A stretch of DNA of 64,000 bases from Amycolatopsis sp. CA-126428 (GTDB lineage Bacteria > Actinomycetota > Actinomycetes > Mycobacteriales > Pseudonocardiaceae). A program made the position numbers and the translations under genes. Below the pieces are notes generated by a model that saw only the letters and a list, made by a program, of their open reading frames with translations, made no database searches and was not told where the DNA came from. The DNA lies in assembly GCF_002904335.1 (NCBI RefSeq), contig NZ_PPHF01000164.1, positions 62,001 through 126,000 on the forward strand, given 5' to 3'. Shown one piece after another: positions 23,305 through 31,028 of this stretch (position 1 is the first letter of the stretch; each line of letters starts with the position of its first letter).

Positions 23305-23715
23305 TCAGAAGTGGATCAGGGCGCGGGCCGAGGCGGCCGCGTCGGTGAGCTTCGTGCCGGTGCCGGTAACGAAGTAGAGGCCGGCCGGGGCGGTGCACTG
23401 GAGCGTCACGCTGAAGCCGCCCAGCACGGCGCTGCTGCCGTTGTAGAAGCTGCGCTTCGAGGCGGCGATGGCGGGGTCCTGCACCAGTGCGGTGGCTTCG
23501 GTGGCGGCGTCGGTCAAGGTGGTGCCGAGACCCGCCACCACCCGGAAGGAGCTGCCGACGCAGGTCAGGGTCTGCTCGTAGCCGCCGAGGACGGCCCGGT
23601 TGGTGTAGGCGGAGCAGGAATCGGCGGCGTCCGCGACGGCGGGGGCGGCGACGGCCGAACTGGTCCGGACCACCCGCGACCGTGCGGGGAATTCAGCCGT
23701 TGCGGGCCATGGCAC
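23305..23715 (-). CDS. Two-repeat Cys-containing protein of unknown function
   Basis: 136 residues if translation begins at GTG 23715, which overlaps the end of the TetR gene by 23 bases. The body is a tandem duplication: AVLGGYEQTLTC...GLGTTLTDAATEATALV (about 42-81) and AVLGGFSVTLQC...GTGTKLTDAAASARALI (about 94-134), each with one Cys, plus an additional Cys in SCSAY. The segment SSAVAAPAVADAADSC resembles the end of a signal peptide, but a proper hydrophobic N-terminus is missing. The gene may have lost its 5' end or be misjudged at the start. I do not recognise the family; a small secreted repeat protein is possible. Confidence 0.5.
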   Translation of the reverse strand: MPWPATAEFPARSRVVRTSSAVAAPAVADAADSCSAYTNRAVLGGYEQTLTCVGSSFRVVAGLGTTLTDAATEATALVQDPAIAASKRSFYNGSSAVLGGFSVTLQCTAPAGLYFVTGTGTKLTDAAASARALIHF

Positions 23716-24361
23716 CGGTGATCAGCAGGGCCAGCCCGTGTTCCAAGGCCGGCGCCAGGTCCAGCCGGAGCGCGGTCAGCGCCGGGTCCGCTTCGTACGC
23801 CGCCAGGGCGCTGGGCGACGGGCGGCAGTGGGTCCACAGGCCGCCGGCCAGGATCATGGCCAGCAAGCACACCGGCGCGGCTTCGGCACCGACCTCGGGT
23901 ACGGCACCGCGGAGGAGTTCGGCCATCGCGTCCAGCCCGCCGAGGGCGGACCGCTTGAACCGCACCACGACGTCGGTGGACACGTTGTGCTCCAGGACGC
24001 CCGCCTGCGCGCCGATGAGGTCGCACAGCACCGTGCGGCGGGCCAGCGAGCGGGAGACCACCGCCGCGAAGGCCTCGGCCCGCTCCCGTGCCGGAAGGCC
24101 GGCGGCGACGCCCTCGGCCACCTCGTCGGAGACCTCGGCCAGCCAGTCCCGCAGCGCGCGGTCGAGCAGTTCGAGCAGCACGGCCTCGCGGGATTCGAAG
24201 TAGCGCAGGACGTTCGACTTCGCCAGGCCGACCCGGCGGCTGAGCTCGTTGAGGCTCACCTCGGCCACCGGCATCTCGTCGAGCATCTTCAGCGCCGTGT
24301 CGAGGATGGTGCGGCGCCGCTCCTCTCGCTGCTCCGCGCTGCGCGCCCGCTGGAACGTCAT
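23693..24361 (-). CDS. TetR-family repressor of the adjacent SDR gene
   Basis: 222 residues from ATG 24361. The helix-turn-helix (about 10-58) reads ILDTALKMLDEMPVAEVSLNELSRRVGLAKSNVLRYFESREAVL; the remainder is a typical helical ligand domain with VLCDLIGAQAGVLEHNVS in its core. It is divergent from a short-chain dehydrogenase gene. Three copies of an AGACCG-type motif lie in the gap, one inside a well-formed promoter of that gene. It therefore probably represses the dehydrogenase and itself, releasing when a small molecule binds. The inducer is unknown. Confidence 0.85.
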   Translation of the reverse strand: MTFQRARSAEQREERRRTILDTALKMLDEMPVAEVSLNELSRRVGLAKSNVLRYFESREAVLLELLDRALRDWLAEVSDEVAEGVAAGLPARERAEAFAAVVSRSLARRTVLCDLIGAQAGVLEHNVSTDVVVRFKRSALGGLDAMAELLRGAVPEVGAEAAPVCLLAMILAGGLWTHCRPSPSALAAYEADPALTALRLDLAPALEHGLALLITGAMARNG

Positions 24362-24393
24362 GAGACCAGCGTAACGCGCGAGCCGCGAGATTG

Positions 24394-24462
24394 GAGACCG
24401 GCAGTCTCTTGACAATAGACCGACGGTTCCTTAGCGTCGGAGTCATAACAGACCGACGGTCC
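24394..24462 (+). promoter_or_regulatory. SDR promoter with three TetR operator sites
   Basis: A near-consensus promoter faces the SDR gene: TTGACA at 24409-24414, a 17-base spacer, and TAGCGT at 24432-24437. Three related sites surround it: GAGACCGGCAGTCTC at 24394-24408 just before the -35, AGACCGACGGTTC at 24417-24429 inside the spacer, and AGACCGACGGTCC at 24450-24462 near the start point. Sites two and three are 33 bp apart, three helical turns. The divergent TetR protein is the likely ligand. Confidence 0.75.
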
Positions 24463-24488
24463 GAAAGGGCCGCGACGGAAGGACCGCC

Positions 24489-25397
24489 ATGAGCGACAAC
24501 TGGACCGAGCACGAGGTCCCCAGCCAGCGCGGCCGCGTGGCCGTGATCACCGGCGCCAACACCGGCCTCGGGTTCGACACGGCGAAGGTGCTGGCCGAGC
24601 GCGGCGCGACGGTGGTGCTCGCCGTCCGCGACGTCGAAAAGGGCAAGCAGGCGGCCGCGCAGCTCGGCGCGGCGGCCGACGTCACGGTGCAGGAGCTGGA
24701 CCTGTCGTCGCTGGAGTCGGTCCGGGCCGCCGCGGCCGACCTGCACGCCACGCTGCCGAAGATCGACCTGCTGATCAACAACGCCGGCGTCATGTACCCG
24801 CCGCGCCAGACCACCCGGGACGGCTTCGAGCTGCAGTTCGGCACGAACCACCTCGGGCACTTCGCGTTGACCGGCCTGCTGCTCGACTTGCTGCTCCCGG
24901 TCGAGGGCTCCCGGGTGGTGACGGTCGCCAGCATCGCCCACCGCCTCCGCGCCGCGATCCACTTCGACGACCTGCAGTGGGAGAACTCCTACGACCGCGT
25001 CGCGGCCTACGGGCAGGCCAAGCTGGCCAACCTGATGTTCGCCTACGAGCTGCAGCGCCGTCTGGCCCCGCACGGCACGACGGCATCGATCGCCGCGCAC
25101 CCCGGCGTGGCCCGCACGGAACTGATGCGCAACTCGCCGTCGGTGCTGCGCGCGCTCTTCCCGGTGGTGGCCCCGCTGTTCACCCAGAGCTCGGAGCGCG
25201 GCGCCCTCCCGACCCTCCGCGCGGCGACCGACCCGGCCGCCCTCGGCGGCCAGTACTACGGCCCGGCCGGCCCGGGCGGCTACCGCGGGCGTCCGCAGGT
25301 GGTCGCGTCCAGCCCCCAGTCCTATGACGCGGCGATCCAGCGGCGGCTTTGGGCCGTTTCGGAGGAGCTGACGGCGGTCAAGTTCCCCGTCGGCTGA
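24489..25397 (+). CDS. Short-chain dehydrogenase/reductase
   Basis: 302 residues; ATG 24489 follows GAAGGACC. It is a classical Rossmann SDR with cofactor motif TGANTGLGFDTA (about 19), DLSSLESVRA acid contact, NNAGVMYPP (about 98) and the catalytic YGQAK motif (Tyr about 174). The pattern matches the retinol-dehydrogenase/WWOX-like subgroup that actinobacteria use on hydrophobic or xenobiotic carbonyls with NADP(H). It is under a strong promoter embedded in TetR operators, so expression is probably induced by its own substrate or a toxin. The substrate is unknown. Confidence 0.85.
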   Translation: MSDNWTEHEVPSQRGRVAVITGANTGLGFDTAKVLAERGATVVLAVRDVEKGKQAAAQLGAAADVTVQELDLSSLESVRAAAADLHATLPKIDLLINNAGVMYPPRQTTRDGFELQFGTNHLGHFALTGLLLDLLLPVEGSRVVTVASIAHRLRAAIHFDDLQWENSYDRVAAYGQAKLANLMFAYELQRRLAPHGTTASIAAHPGVARTELMRNSPSVLRALFPVVAPLFTQSSERGALPTLRAATDPAALGGQYYGPAGPGGYRGRPQVVASSPQSYDAAIQRRLWAVSEELTAVKFPVG

Positions 25398-25429
25398 GCC
25401 GGAAGGCGGCCCCGCGTCGCCGAGCGGGC

Positions 25430-26605
25430 TCAGGCCTCCACGGCCGGGCGGTCACCGTTGCCGGACGCCGGGAACAGGTAGTGACCGGCGCGGTCCGGGC
25501 GGATGTGCGTCCCGTCGGACGCCGGGTCCGGGAGCCGGTGGCCGGCGGCCGCGATGGCTGCTTCGTCGAGGCGGATGCCCAGGCCCGGGGAGTCGCTCAA
25601 GATGAACGCGCCGTCGCCGATTTCGTGAGCCAGGGACACGCCGAGCGGGGGGCGGAGGTCCTGCAGCTCGGTGACCAGGTGGTTGGGCACCGCGGTCGCG
25701 GCGTGCGCCAGCCCGACCGGGGTCGTGCCGATCGGGCTGACCGGCAGGTCGTGGGCGTGGGCGAGGGCGGCGACCCGCAGGAAGTGGGTGACGCCCCAGC
25801 CGGCGGCCGTCTGGACGATGTCGACCGCGCCGGCCGTGATCAGCGGCCGGTGCTGCTCCAGCCCGGTGAGGTTCTCCCCGGTGGCCACCGAGGCGCGGAC
25901 GCCGCGGCCGACGGCCGCGTGGCCGTCCACGTCCCAGCGCCGCACGGGTTCCTCGATCCAGGTCAGGTCGAGGGTCCGTTCGAGCTCGCCGATGTGCCGC
26001 ACCGCCTGCTTGCGCGTCCAGTTTTCGTTGACGTCCAGCATCAGGCCCGGGCGGTCACCGCCGCCGGCCTCGACGAGGACGTCGCGGACGAGGCCGAGGC
26101 GGCGGCGGTCGCGGTCGATGTCCAGGCCGCCCTTGAGCTTCGCCGCGCGCAGCCCGTGGGCGGCGTAGGTCCGGTACAGCTCGGCCAGCTCGTCGTCGTC
26201 CAGGGCGATGTCGAGACCCGAGGCGTAGGCGGGCACACGGCGGTCCCGCCCGCCGAGCAGCCGCCAGAGCGGTTCGCCCGCCAGCTGCGCCTTGATGTCC
26301 CACAACGCCGTGTCGAAGGCGCCGATGGTGCCGAACACCGCGCCGGCGTGCCCGGCCTTGAACATCCGCCGCAGCATCCGGTCGTAGAGCGCGGTCACGC
26401 CACGCGGGTCCTCGCCCTCGAGCGCGGCGAAGACGGTCTCCGCCAGCACGTGCGAGCCGAGCCCGACGCCGGTGACGCCTTCGTCGGTCTCGACGACGAC
26501 GATCGGCATCCGGACGACTCCGTCGGCGTGGACGCCGTTGGCGTCACCGATCGGGCGGCCCCACTCCTGCACGGTCGTGAGGGCCCGGAAACCAGTGATG
26601 CGCAT
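25430..26605 (-). CDS. Enolase-superfamily sugar-acid dehydratase or racemase-like enzyme
   Basis: 391 residues with the mandelate-racemase/muconate-lactonising capping domain (1-125) and barrel. The base motif is KLKGG (about 155). The metal-binding acids appear in LMLDVNENW (about 190), WIEEPV (about 217) and TGEN (about 243). The usual catalytic His-Asp pair of the racemase subgroup is not obvious; PVSPIGTTPVG stands where a His is often found, so the chemistry is uncertain. Genes for an ABC importer, a GntR regulator and a rhamnose-type mutarotase are adjacent, pointing to dehydration of a sugar acid after uptake. It ends the leftward operon that starts at the binding protein gene. Confidence 0.75.
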   Translation of the reverse strand: MRITGFRALTTVQEWGRPIGDANGVHADGVVRMPIVVVETDEGVTGVGLGSHVLAETVFAALEGEDPRGVTALYDRMLRRMFKAGHAGAVFGTIGAFDTALWDIKAQLAGEPLWRLLGGRDRRVPAYASGLDIALDDDELAELYRTYAAHGLRAAKLKGGLDIDRDRRRLGLVRDVLVEAGGGDRPGLMLDVNENWTRKQAVRHIGELERTLDLTWIEEPVRRWDVDGHAAVGRGVRASVATGENLTGLEQHRPLITAGAVDIVQTAAGWGVTHFLRVAALAHAHDLPVSPIGTTPVGLAHAATAVPNHLVTELQDLRPPLGVSLAHEIGDGAFILSDSPGLGIRLDEAAIAAAGHRLPDPASDGTHIRPDRAGHYLFPASGNGDRPAVEA

Positions 26606-26606
26606 T

Positions 26607-27434
26607 TCATCCCTTCGTGGACCCGGCGGTGACCCCGTCGGCGATCTGGCGTTGCAGGAACAGGTAGACGAGCAGCACCGGCACCGCGGCGATCAGCACG
26701 CCCGAGGCGAACGTGGGGATGTCGGCCGAATACTGCCCGCGCAGCGCGGTCACCCCGACCATGAGGGTCCGGTGCTCCACCGACGGCATCAGCAGCAGCG
26801 AGATCAGCACGTCGTTCCAGCAGAACAGCGCGTTGAGCACCCCGACCGACAGCAGCGCCGGGGCACCCAGGGGGAGCATGATCCGCCAGTAGACGCCGTA
26901 GACGGTCGACCCGTCGACGCGGGCGGCGTCGACGATCTCCGCCGGCACGGCCGAGTAGAAGCTGGTCATCAGGAAGACCGTGAACGGCAGGAACTGCGCC
27001 ACGTAGGCGAGCACCAGCCCCGGGTAGGTGTCGATGAGCCCGGTGCCGGCCATCAGCCGCGCGAGCGGGACCATGATCACCTGGAACGGCACGAACAGCG
27101 CGGCGAGGATGCCCAGGTAGACCGCGGACGACCCGCGGAAGCGCAGGCGGCCGAGCGCGAAGCCCGCCATCGACCCGAGCAGCAGCAGCACCGCGACCGA
27201 GCACGCCACGACGACGACCGAGTTGAGGAAGTACCGGGACATCCCCACGCTCGTCCACGCCCGGGTGATGTTGTCCCAGCGGAGGGCGCCGGCGGGCGCG
27301 AACCGGTCGAGGGTGTATTCGCGGCGGTCCTTCATCGCGACGTTCGCGGTGAACACCAGGGGGTAGATCGTCGCCAGGGCGAGCGCGGCCATGGGGATGG
27401 CGGCGAGCCACTTCGTGAGCCGGGAACCCCGCAT
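26607..27434 (-). CDS. Sugar ABC transporter permease (MalG type)
   Basis: 275 residues with six membrane helices and the cytoplasmic EAA-like loop VDAARVDGSTVYGVYWRIMLPLGAPAL (about 175-200) that contacts the ATPase. It is the second membrane subunit of a carbohydrate importer of the CUT1 type. The ATG at 27434 shares one base with the stop of the upstream permease gene, showing tight co-translation. It precedes the enolase-superfamily gene by one base. No ATPase gene lies in the operon, so a shared MsiK-type ATPase encoded elsewhere is expected, as is common in actinomycetes. Confidence 0.85.
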   Translation of the reverse strand: MRGSRLTKWLAAIPMAALALATIYPLVFTANVAMKDRREYTLDRFAPAGALRWDNITRAWTSVGMSRYFLNSVVVVACSVAVLLLLGSMAGFALGRLRFRGSSAVYLGILAALFVPFQVIMVPLARLMAGTGLIDTYPGLVLAYVAQFLPFTVFLMTSFYSAVPAEIVDAARVDGSTVYGVYWRIMLPLGAPALLSVGVLNALFCWNDVLISLLLMPSVEHRTLMVGVTALRGQYSADIPTFASGVLIAAVPVLLVYLFLQRQIADGVTAGSTKG

Positions 27435-28381
27435 CAGTCCTCCCTCCCGGCGCGCCGCAGGATGCCGATCTGGGCCAGCCCGACCACGAGCATGATCAGG
27501 AACAGCACCGTGGACGCCGCCGAGGCCAGTGCCGGCTGGTTCAGGTGCCCCTGCTGGAACCAGACGTAGAACTCGGGCAGGTAGGTCGACCCGGCCGGGC
27601 CGCCGTTGGTCATCACGTACAGCAGGCCGAACATCGAGGTCAGCATCCCGATCATGGTGGTGACGAAGACGAACTGGATGGTGCGGGACAGGCCGGGGAC
27701 GATCACGTGCCGGATGGTCTGCGGCAGCGACGCACCGTCCACCTTGGCCGCGTCCAGCAACGAGGAGTCCAAAGTGGAGAAGCCGGCGAGGAAGACGACC
27801 AGCGCCATGCCGAACGTCGCCCAGACGTGCACCCCGACGACGGCGAAGATCGCCACGCTGGGATTTCCGAGCCAGTCCACCGGGCCGAGGCCGACGAGGC
27901 CCAGCAAGGCGTTGACCGGCCCGTCGAAGGCCAGCAGCAGGTTGAAGATCGCCCCGACGATCACCGGGGACAGCACGGCCGGGAAGAAGTAGACGCCGCG
28001 GTAGATCCGGTGCCCGGGCACCTTCAGGTGGATGAAGGTGGCGAGCAGGCCGGGGATGGCGACGGCGACCGGGAGCAGCAGCACGAGCAGCCCGACGTTG
28101 CGCACGGCGGTGTGGAACAGCGGGTCGTCGAACAGCGTCGCGTAGTTGTCGAAGCCGACGGCCGTGCCGTTGCGGGCGCCGTCCCCGGTGAAGGAGAAGT
28201 TGACGCCCAGCAGCAGCGGCCACAGCCGCAGCAGGAGGACGATCAGCACGGCCGGGGCGACGAGGACGAGCGGCGCGAAGCGCTCGAGCCGCGTTCCGCG
28301 CGGGGCGCGCCGGGCCGGCGCGGGCCGCCCGGCGGGCCGGGCCGGGGCCCGGTCCACCGGGGCGGGGGAGTACCCGGTCAC
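27434..28381 (-). CDS. Sugar ABC transporter permease (MalF type)
   Basis: 315 residues from GTG 28381, four bases after the binding-protein stop. A Pro/Arg/Ala-rich N-terminus (1-30) is followed by six membrane segments and the EAA loop LDAAKVDGASLPQTIRHVIVPGLSRTI (about 205-230). It pairs with the next permease to form the channel of a CUT1 importer for mono- or oligosaccharides or sugar acids. The order binding protein, MalF-like, MalG-like, enzyme is the usual one for such operons. Control is probably by the divergent GntR protein. Confidence 0.85.
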   Translation of the reverse strand: MTGYSPAPVDRAPARPAGRPAPARRAPRGTRLERFAPLVLVAPAVLIVLLLRLWPLLLGVNFSFTGDGARNGTAVGFDNYATLFDDPLFHTAVRNVGLLVLLLPVAVAIPGLLATFIHLKVPGHRIYRGVYFFPAVLSPVIVGAIFNLLLAFDGPVNALLGLVGLGPVDWLGNPSVAIFAVVGVHVWATFGMALVVFLAGFSTLDSSLLDAAKVDGASLPQTIRHVIVPGLSRTIQFVFVTTMIGMLTSMFGLLYVMTNGGPAGSTYLPEFYVWFQQGHLNQPALASAASTVLFLIMLVVGLAQIGILRRAGRED

Positions 28382-28385
28382 GTGG

Positions 28386-29654
28386 TCAGCCCTTGTCCGA
28401 CGCGGCCAGCTGCTGCAGCACCTCGTCGACGCCGATCGACCCGCTCAGCAGCTGCTGCGAGAGCCGGCCCATCAGGTCGAGCGTCTTCGAGGAGAGCGCG
28501 ACGTGCAGCGCGGGCTTGCCGGTCTTGACCTCCGAGACGATCGTCGCCACGGCCGGGCCGCCCGCCGAGACGTCGATCGACGTGTCCGCGGCGATCGCGC
28601 CGCTGTCGGCGTAGAAGGACTTCAAGGCGTCGGTCGAGCTCAGCGACCGGACCAGGTCCGCGGCCAGCTTGGGATCCTTCGTGGTCTTCGCGACCGCGTA
28701 GCCGATGCCGCCGTCGTAGGGGAGGCTCGGGGTGGCGGCCGGGTTGACCACCGGCGTGGTCATCACGCCGACCTTGTCCGCCCCCAGGAACTCGGCGAAG
28801 TCCTTCCAGTGCCCGACGTCGGACATCAGCCCGATGACGTTCGCGGCCTTGCCGGACTGGAAGAGCGCGAACGCGTCGTTGAACATCGCGGTGGAGTTCG
28901 GGCCGTCGGTGTTCAGCCCGGTGTCGTTGACCTGCTTCCAGAGCTCGAAGACCCGCTTGACGTCCGGTGAGGTCCAGTCGCGCTTGCCCGCGATCCAGTC
29001 GGTGGCCTCCTGCGGCGTCAGGGTCGCCGAACCCACGGCCGACAGGAAGAACTGGATCCCGGCGCCTTCCTTGTTGCCCAGCGCCAGGCACTTCGCGCCG
29101 GTCTTCGCGGCGATGGTGCCGCAGTCGCGGACGAACTCGTCCCAGGTCCGGGGCGGCGCCTGCGGGTTCAGCCCCGCCTTTTCGTAGAGCGACTTGTCGT
29201 AGTAGAAGGGGTGTCCCTGCAAGGTGACCGGCTCGGCGTAGACCTTCCCGTCCTTGGTGAAGGCGTCCCAGCCGCTGAGGCGCGAGCGGTCGTCGGCGAC
29301 GTAGGAGTCCAGCGGCGCGAGGTCGCCGACCCGGTCGCGGATCTGGCCGCCGCCGTTGAAGAGCATGACGTCCGGCCCGCTCTTGGCCTGGATCGCCGCG
29401 CCCAGCAGCGTGTAGTACTGGTCGTAGGGCTGGGCCACGAACTCGACGGTGACGCCGGGGTGCTGCTTGGCGAACTCGGCCTTGGCCTTCGCCACGTAAC
29501 TCGCGGCTTTCGCGTCGCCGGACTTCCAGTCCCAGACCACGAGCTTGCCGCTCGCGTCGCCGGTGGGGGCGGCCGGGCCGGCGGCGCTTCCACAGCCCGC
29601 GGTCAACGCCAACGCCGCGACGAGGGCGGCCGAGAATAGTGTGCGCTGCTTCAT
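28386..29654 (-). CDS. Sugar-binding lipoprotein of an ABC importer
   Basis: 422 residues with a lipoprotein signal peptide ending in the lipobox LTAGC (Cys about 21), then a type I extracellular solute-binding fold (KLVVWDWKSGDAKAASYVAKAKAEFAK). It captures the substrate outside the membrane and delivers it to the two permeases encoded downstream. It is the first gene of the leftward catabolic operon; a strong promoter overlapping GntR-type repeats lies 60-90 bases upstream. Neighbouring mutarotase and enolase-superfamily genes suggest a deoxy-sugar or sugar-acid ligand, but this cannot be read from the protein. Confidence 0.85.
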   Translation of the reverse strand: MKQRTLFSAALVAALALTAGCGSAAGPAAPTGDASGKLVVWDWKSGDAKAASYVAKAKAEFAKQHPGVTVEFVAQPYDQYYTLLGAAIQAKSGPDVMLFNGGGQIRDRVGDLAPLDSYVADDRSRLSGWDAFTKDGKVYAEPVTLQGHPFYYDKSLYEKAGLNPQAPPRTWDEFVRDCGTIAAKTGAKCLALGNKEGAGIQFFLSAVGSATLTPQEATDWIAGKRDWTSPDVKRVFELWKQVNDTGLNTDGPNSTAMFNDAFALFQSGKAANVIGLMSDVGHWKDFAEFLGADKVGVMTTPVVNPAATPSLPYDGGIGYAVAKTTKDPKLAADLVRSLSSTDALKSFYADSGAIAADTSIDVSAGGPAVATIVSEVKTGKPALHVALSSKTLDLMGRLSQQLLSGSIGVDEVLQQLAASDKG

Positions 29655-29712
29655 CGCTGCTCACTTCTCCAGACGGTGGCCGGACGGGGAGTGGCCCGGC
29701 GCAGTGCCGGAA

Positions 29713-29741
29713 AACGTAACTCGTATGACGTATGACGTCAA
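29713..29741 (-). promoter_or_regulatory. Promoter of the sugar-uptake operon with GntR-type repeats
   Basis: Leftward -35 TTGACG (29736-29741), exactly 17 bases, then -10 TACGTT (29713-29718). The spacer is filled by two tandem copies of TCATACG (29722-29735 on the other strand as CGTATGA twice), and TGACGTCA overlaps the -35. FadR-subfamily GntR proteins bind short GT/AC-rich palindromes like these, so the divergent regulator at 29806 should repress by blocking polymerase. Confidence 0.7.
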
Positions 29742-29805
29742 CGCCTGGGCTGTGTAAGCTTCACGTGCGTTCGGCGGAGGTCGGCGCAGTGCGACCGGAG
29801 GAACG

Positions 29806-30564
29806 ATGACGGCATCAGACCGGCCACCCGCTGTCCCCGACTGGGTGCGCCGACCCGCGAACCTGGCGAGTGCGGTCACCGCCGAACTCGTGGGACGCGT
29901 GGTGCGCGGGGTCCACCCGCCCGGGACGTCGCTGCCGGCCGAACCGGTGCTGTGCGAGAGCTTTGCGGTGAGCCGGACGGTGGTCCGCGAGGCGGTGAAG
30001 CTGCTGCAGGCGAAAGGTCTGGTCCAGGTCCGCCAAGGCGCGGGCACGGTGGTGAACCCGGCGTCGATGTGGAACATGCTCGACGAGCTCGTCCTGGCCG
30101 CGGTGATCGCCGAGGACGAGACCTCCGCCGTCCTCGACGACCTGGTGGTGACGCGCCGGCTGCTCGAAGCGGACATGGCGCTGGTCGCCGCCCGGACCGC
30201 CGGCCCGGAGGTCGTCGCCCGGCTGGGGGAGCTGGTGGACCTCATGGACGAGCTCGTCGACGACCCCGCCGCCTACCGCGAACAGGACCTCGCGTTCCAC
30301 GACACGATCATGCAGGTCTCGGGCAACCGCCTCGCCCGGGGCGTGGTGCGCGCGCTGGAGAGCCAGGTCGTCAACACCGCCCGCTACGTGGGCCCGAGCG
30401 AGCGCGCCCTGTGCGTGGCCTCGAACCAGGGGCACCGCCGGGTCTACGAACGGATCGCGGCCGGGGACGGCGACGGCGCCGCGAAGGCGATGTTCGACCA
30501 CATCACCGAAGCCTGGCTCGCCCGCCGTCCCGGATCCGGCGACCCCGGCCGCCTGGAACGTTGA
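29806..30564 (+). CDS. GntR-family (FadR subfamily) regulator of the sugar operon
   Basis: 252 residues; ATG 29806 follows GGAGGAACG. The N-terminal winged helix (about 15-80) has the pattern LVGRVVRGVHPPGTSLPAEPVLCESFAVSRTVVREAVKLLQAKGLVQVRQGAGTVV. The C-terminal FCD domain (about 100-235) supplies metal ligands in EADMALVAARTA, HDTIMQVSGN and HRRVYERI. FCD proteins usually bind small organic or sugar acids, which suits the enolase-superfamily enzyme nearby. Divergent from the binding-protein gene, it probably represses that operon and co-regulates the mutarotase gene 29 bases downstream. Confidence 0.85.
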   Translation: MTASDRPPAVPDWVRRPANLASAVTAELVGRVVRGVHPPGTSLPAEPVLCESFAVSRTVVREAVKLLQAKGLVQVRQGAGTVVNPASMWNMLDELVLAAVIAEDETSAVLDDLVVTRRLLEADMALVAARTAGPEVVARLGELVDLMDELVDDPAAYREQDLAFHDTIMQVSGNRLARGVVRALESQVVNTARYVGPSERALCVASNQGHRRVYERIAAGDGDGAAKAMFDHITEAWLARRPGSGDPGRLER

Positions 30565-30593
30565 CCCCTGTCCCCGTTTTCCGAAGGAGTTCC

Positions 30594-30947
30594 ATGGCCC
30601 AGCGTTACGGCATGTTGATCCGCCTGCGCCCGGAGAAGCGCGAGGAGTACCTGCGGCTGCACGCCGAGGTCTGGCCCGGCGTCGAGCGGATGCTGCGGGA
30701 GGCCAACATCCGCAACTTCACCATCTTCCGGCACGACGATCTGCTCTTCGGGTACTACGAATACGTCGGCGAAGACCACGACGCCGATCAGGCGCGCATC
30801 GCCGCGGACCCCGAAACGCAGCGCTGGTGGAAGTTGACCGACCCCTGTCAGGAATCGCTCTCCGAGCGCGAAGGGGGCGCTTGGTGGACGCCCATGGCGG
30901 AGGTCTGGCACCTCTCCCCGGCCCCCGCCGGCGAAGGTGGCGGTTGA
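30594..30947 (+). CDS. L-rhamnose mutarotase family protein
   Basis: 117 residues, ATG 30594 behind GAAGGAG. The small ferredoxin-like fold matches the RhaM/DUF718 family: RYGMLIRLRPEKREEYLRLHAEVWPGV (catalytic His about 22), then LLFGYYEYVG and the WW pair in QRWWKLTDPCQ with WWTPMAEVWHL at the end. These enzymes speed conversion between sugar anomers before catabolism; relatives act on L-fucose as well as L-rhamnose. Its place beside the GntR regulator, importer and enolase-superfamily enzyme suggests a 6-deoxyhexose or derived acid as substrate of the whole locus. Confidence 0.85.
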   Translation: MAQRYGMLIRLRPEKREEYLRLHAEVWPGVERMLREANIRNFTIFRHDDLLFGYYEYVGEDHDADQARIAADPETQRWWKLTDPCQESLSEREGGAWWTPMAEVWHLSPAPAGEGGG

Positions 30948-30965
30948 GCAGCCTGCCGCGGCTGG

Positions 30966-31011
30966 TCGTGAGTGGTAAGGCGGGTTAGAACCCGCCTTAC
31001 CACTCACGACA
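30966..31011. repeat. 46-bp perfect palindromic element, intergenic copy
   Basis: A perfect inverted repeat with 22-bp arms (30966-30987 and 30990-31011, the left beginning GTCGTGAGTGGTAAGG) and a two-base AG centre. It lies between the convergent ends of the mutarotase and glycosyltransferase genes, where it could act as a two-way terminator, although no T tract follows. A diverged copy of the same length lies inside the NRPS-PKS gene at 38894-38939, so this is a dispersed REP- or MITE-like element rather than a simple local hairpin. Confidence 0.8.
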
Positions 31012-31028
31012 ACGTGCGCCGGCCGCGC

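Noticed and set aside
30966..31011. Plain intrinsic terminator
   Set aside because: Same-length copy in a coding region shows it is a dispersed element; terminator function may be secondary.
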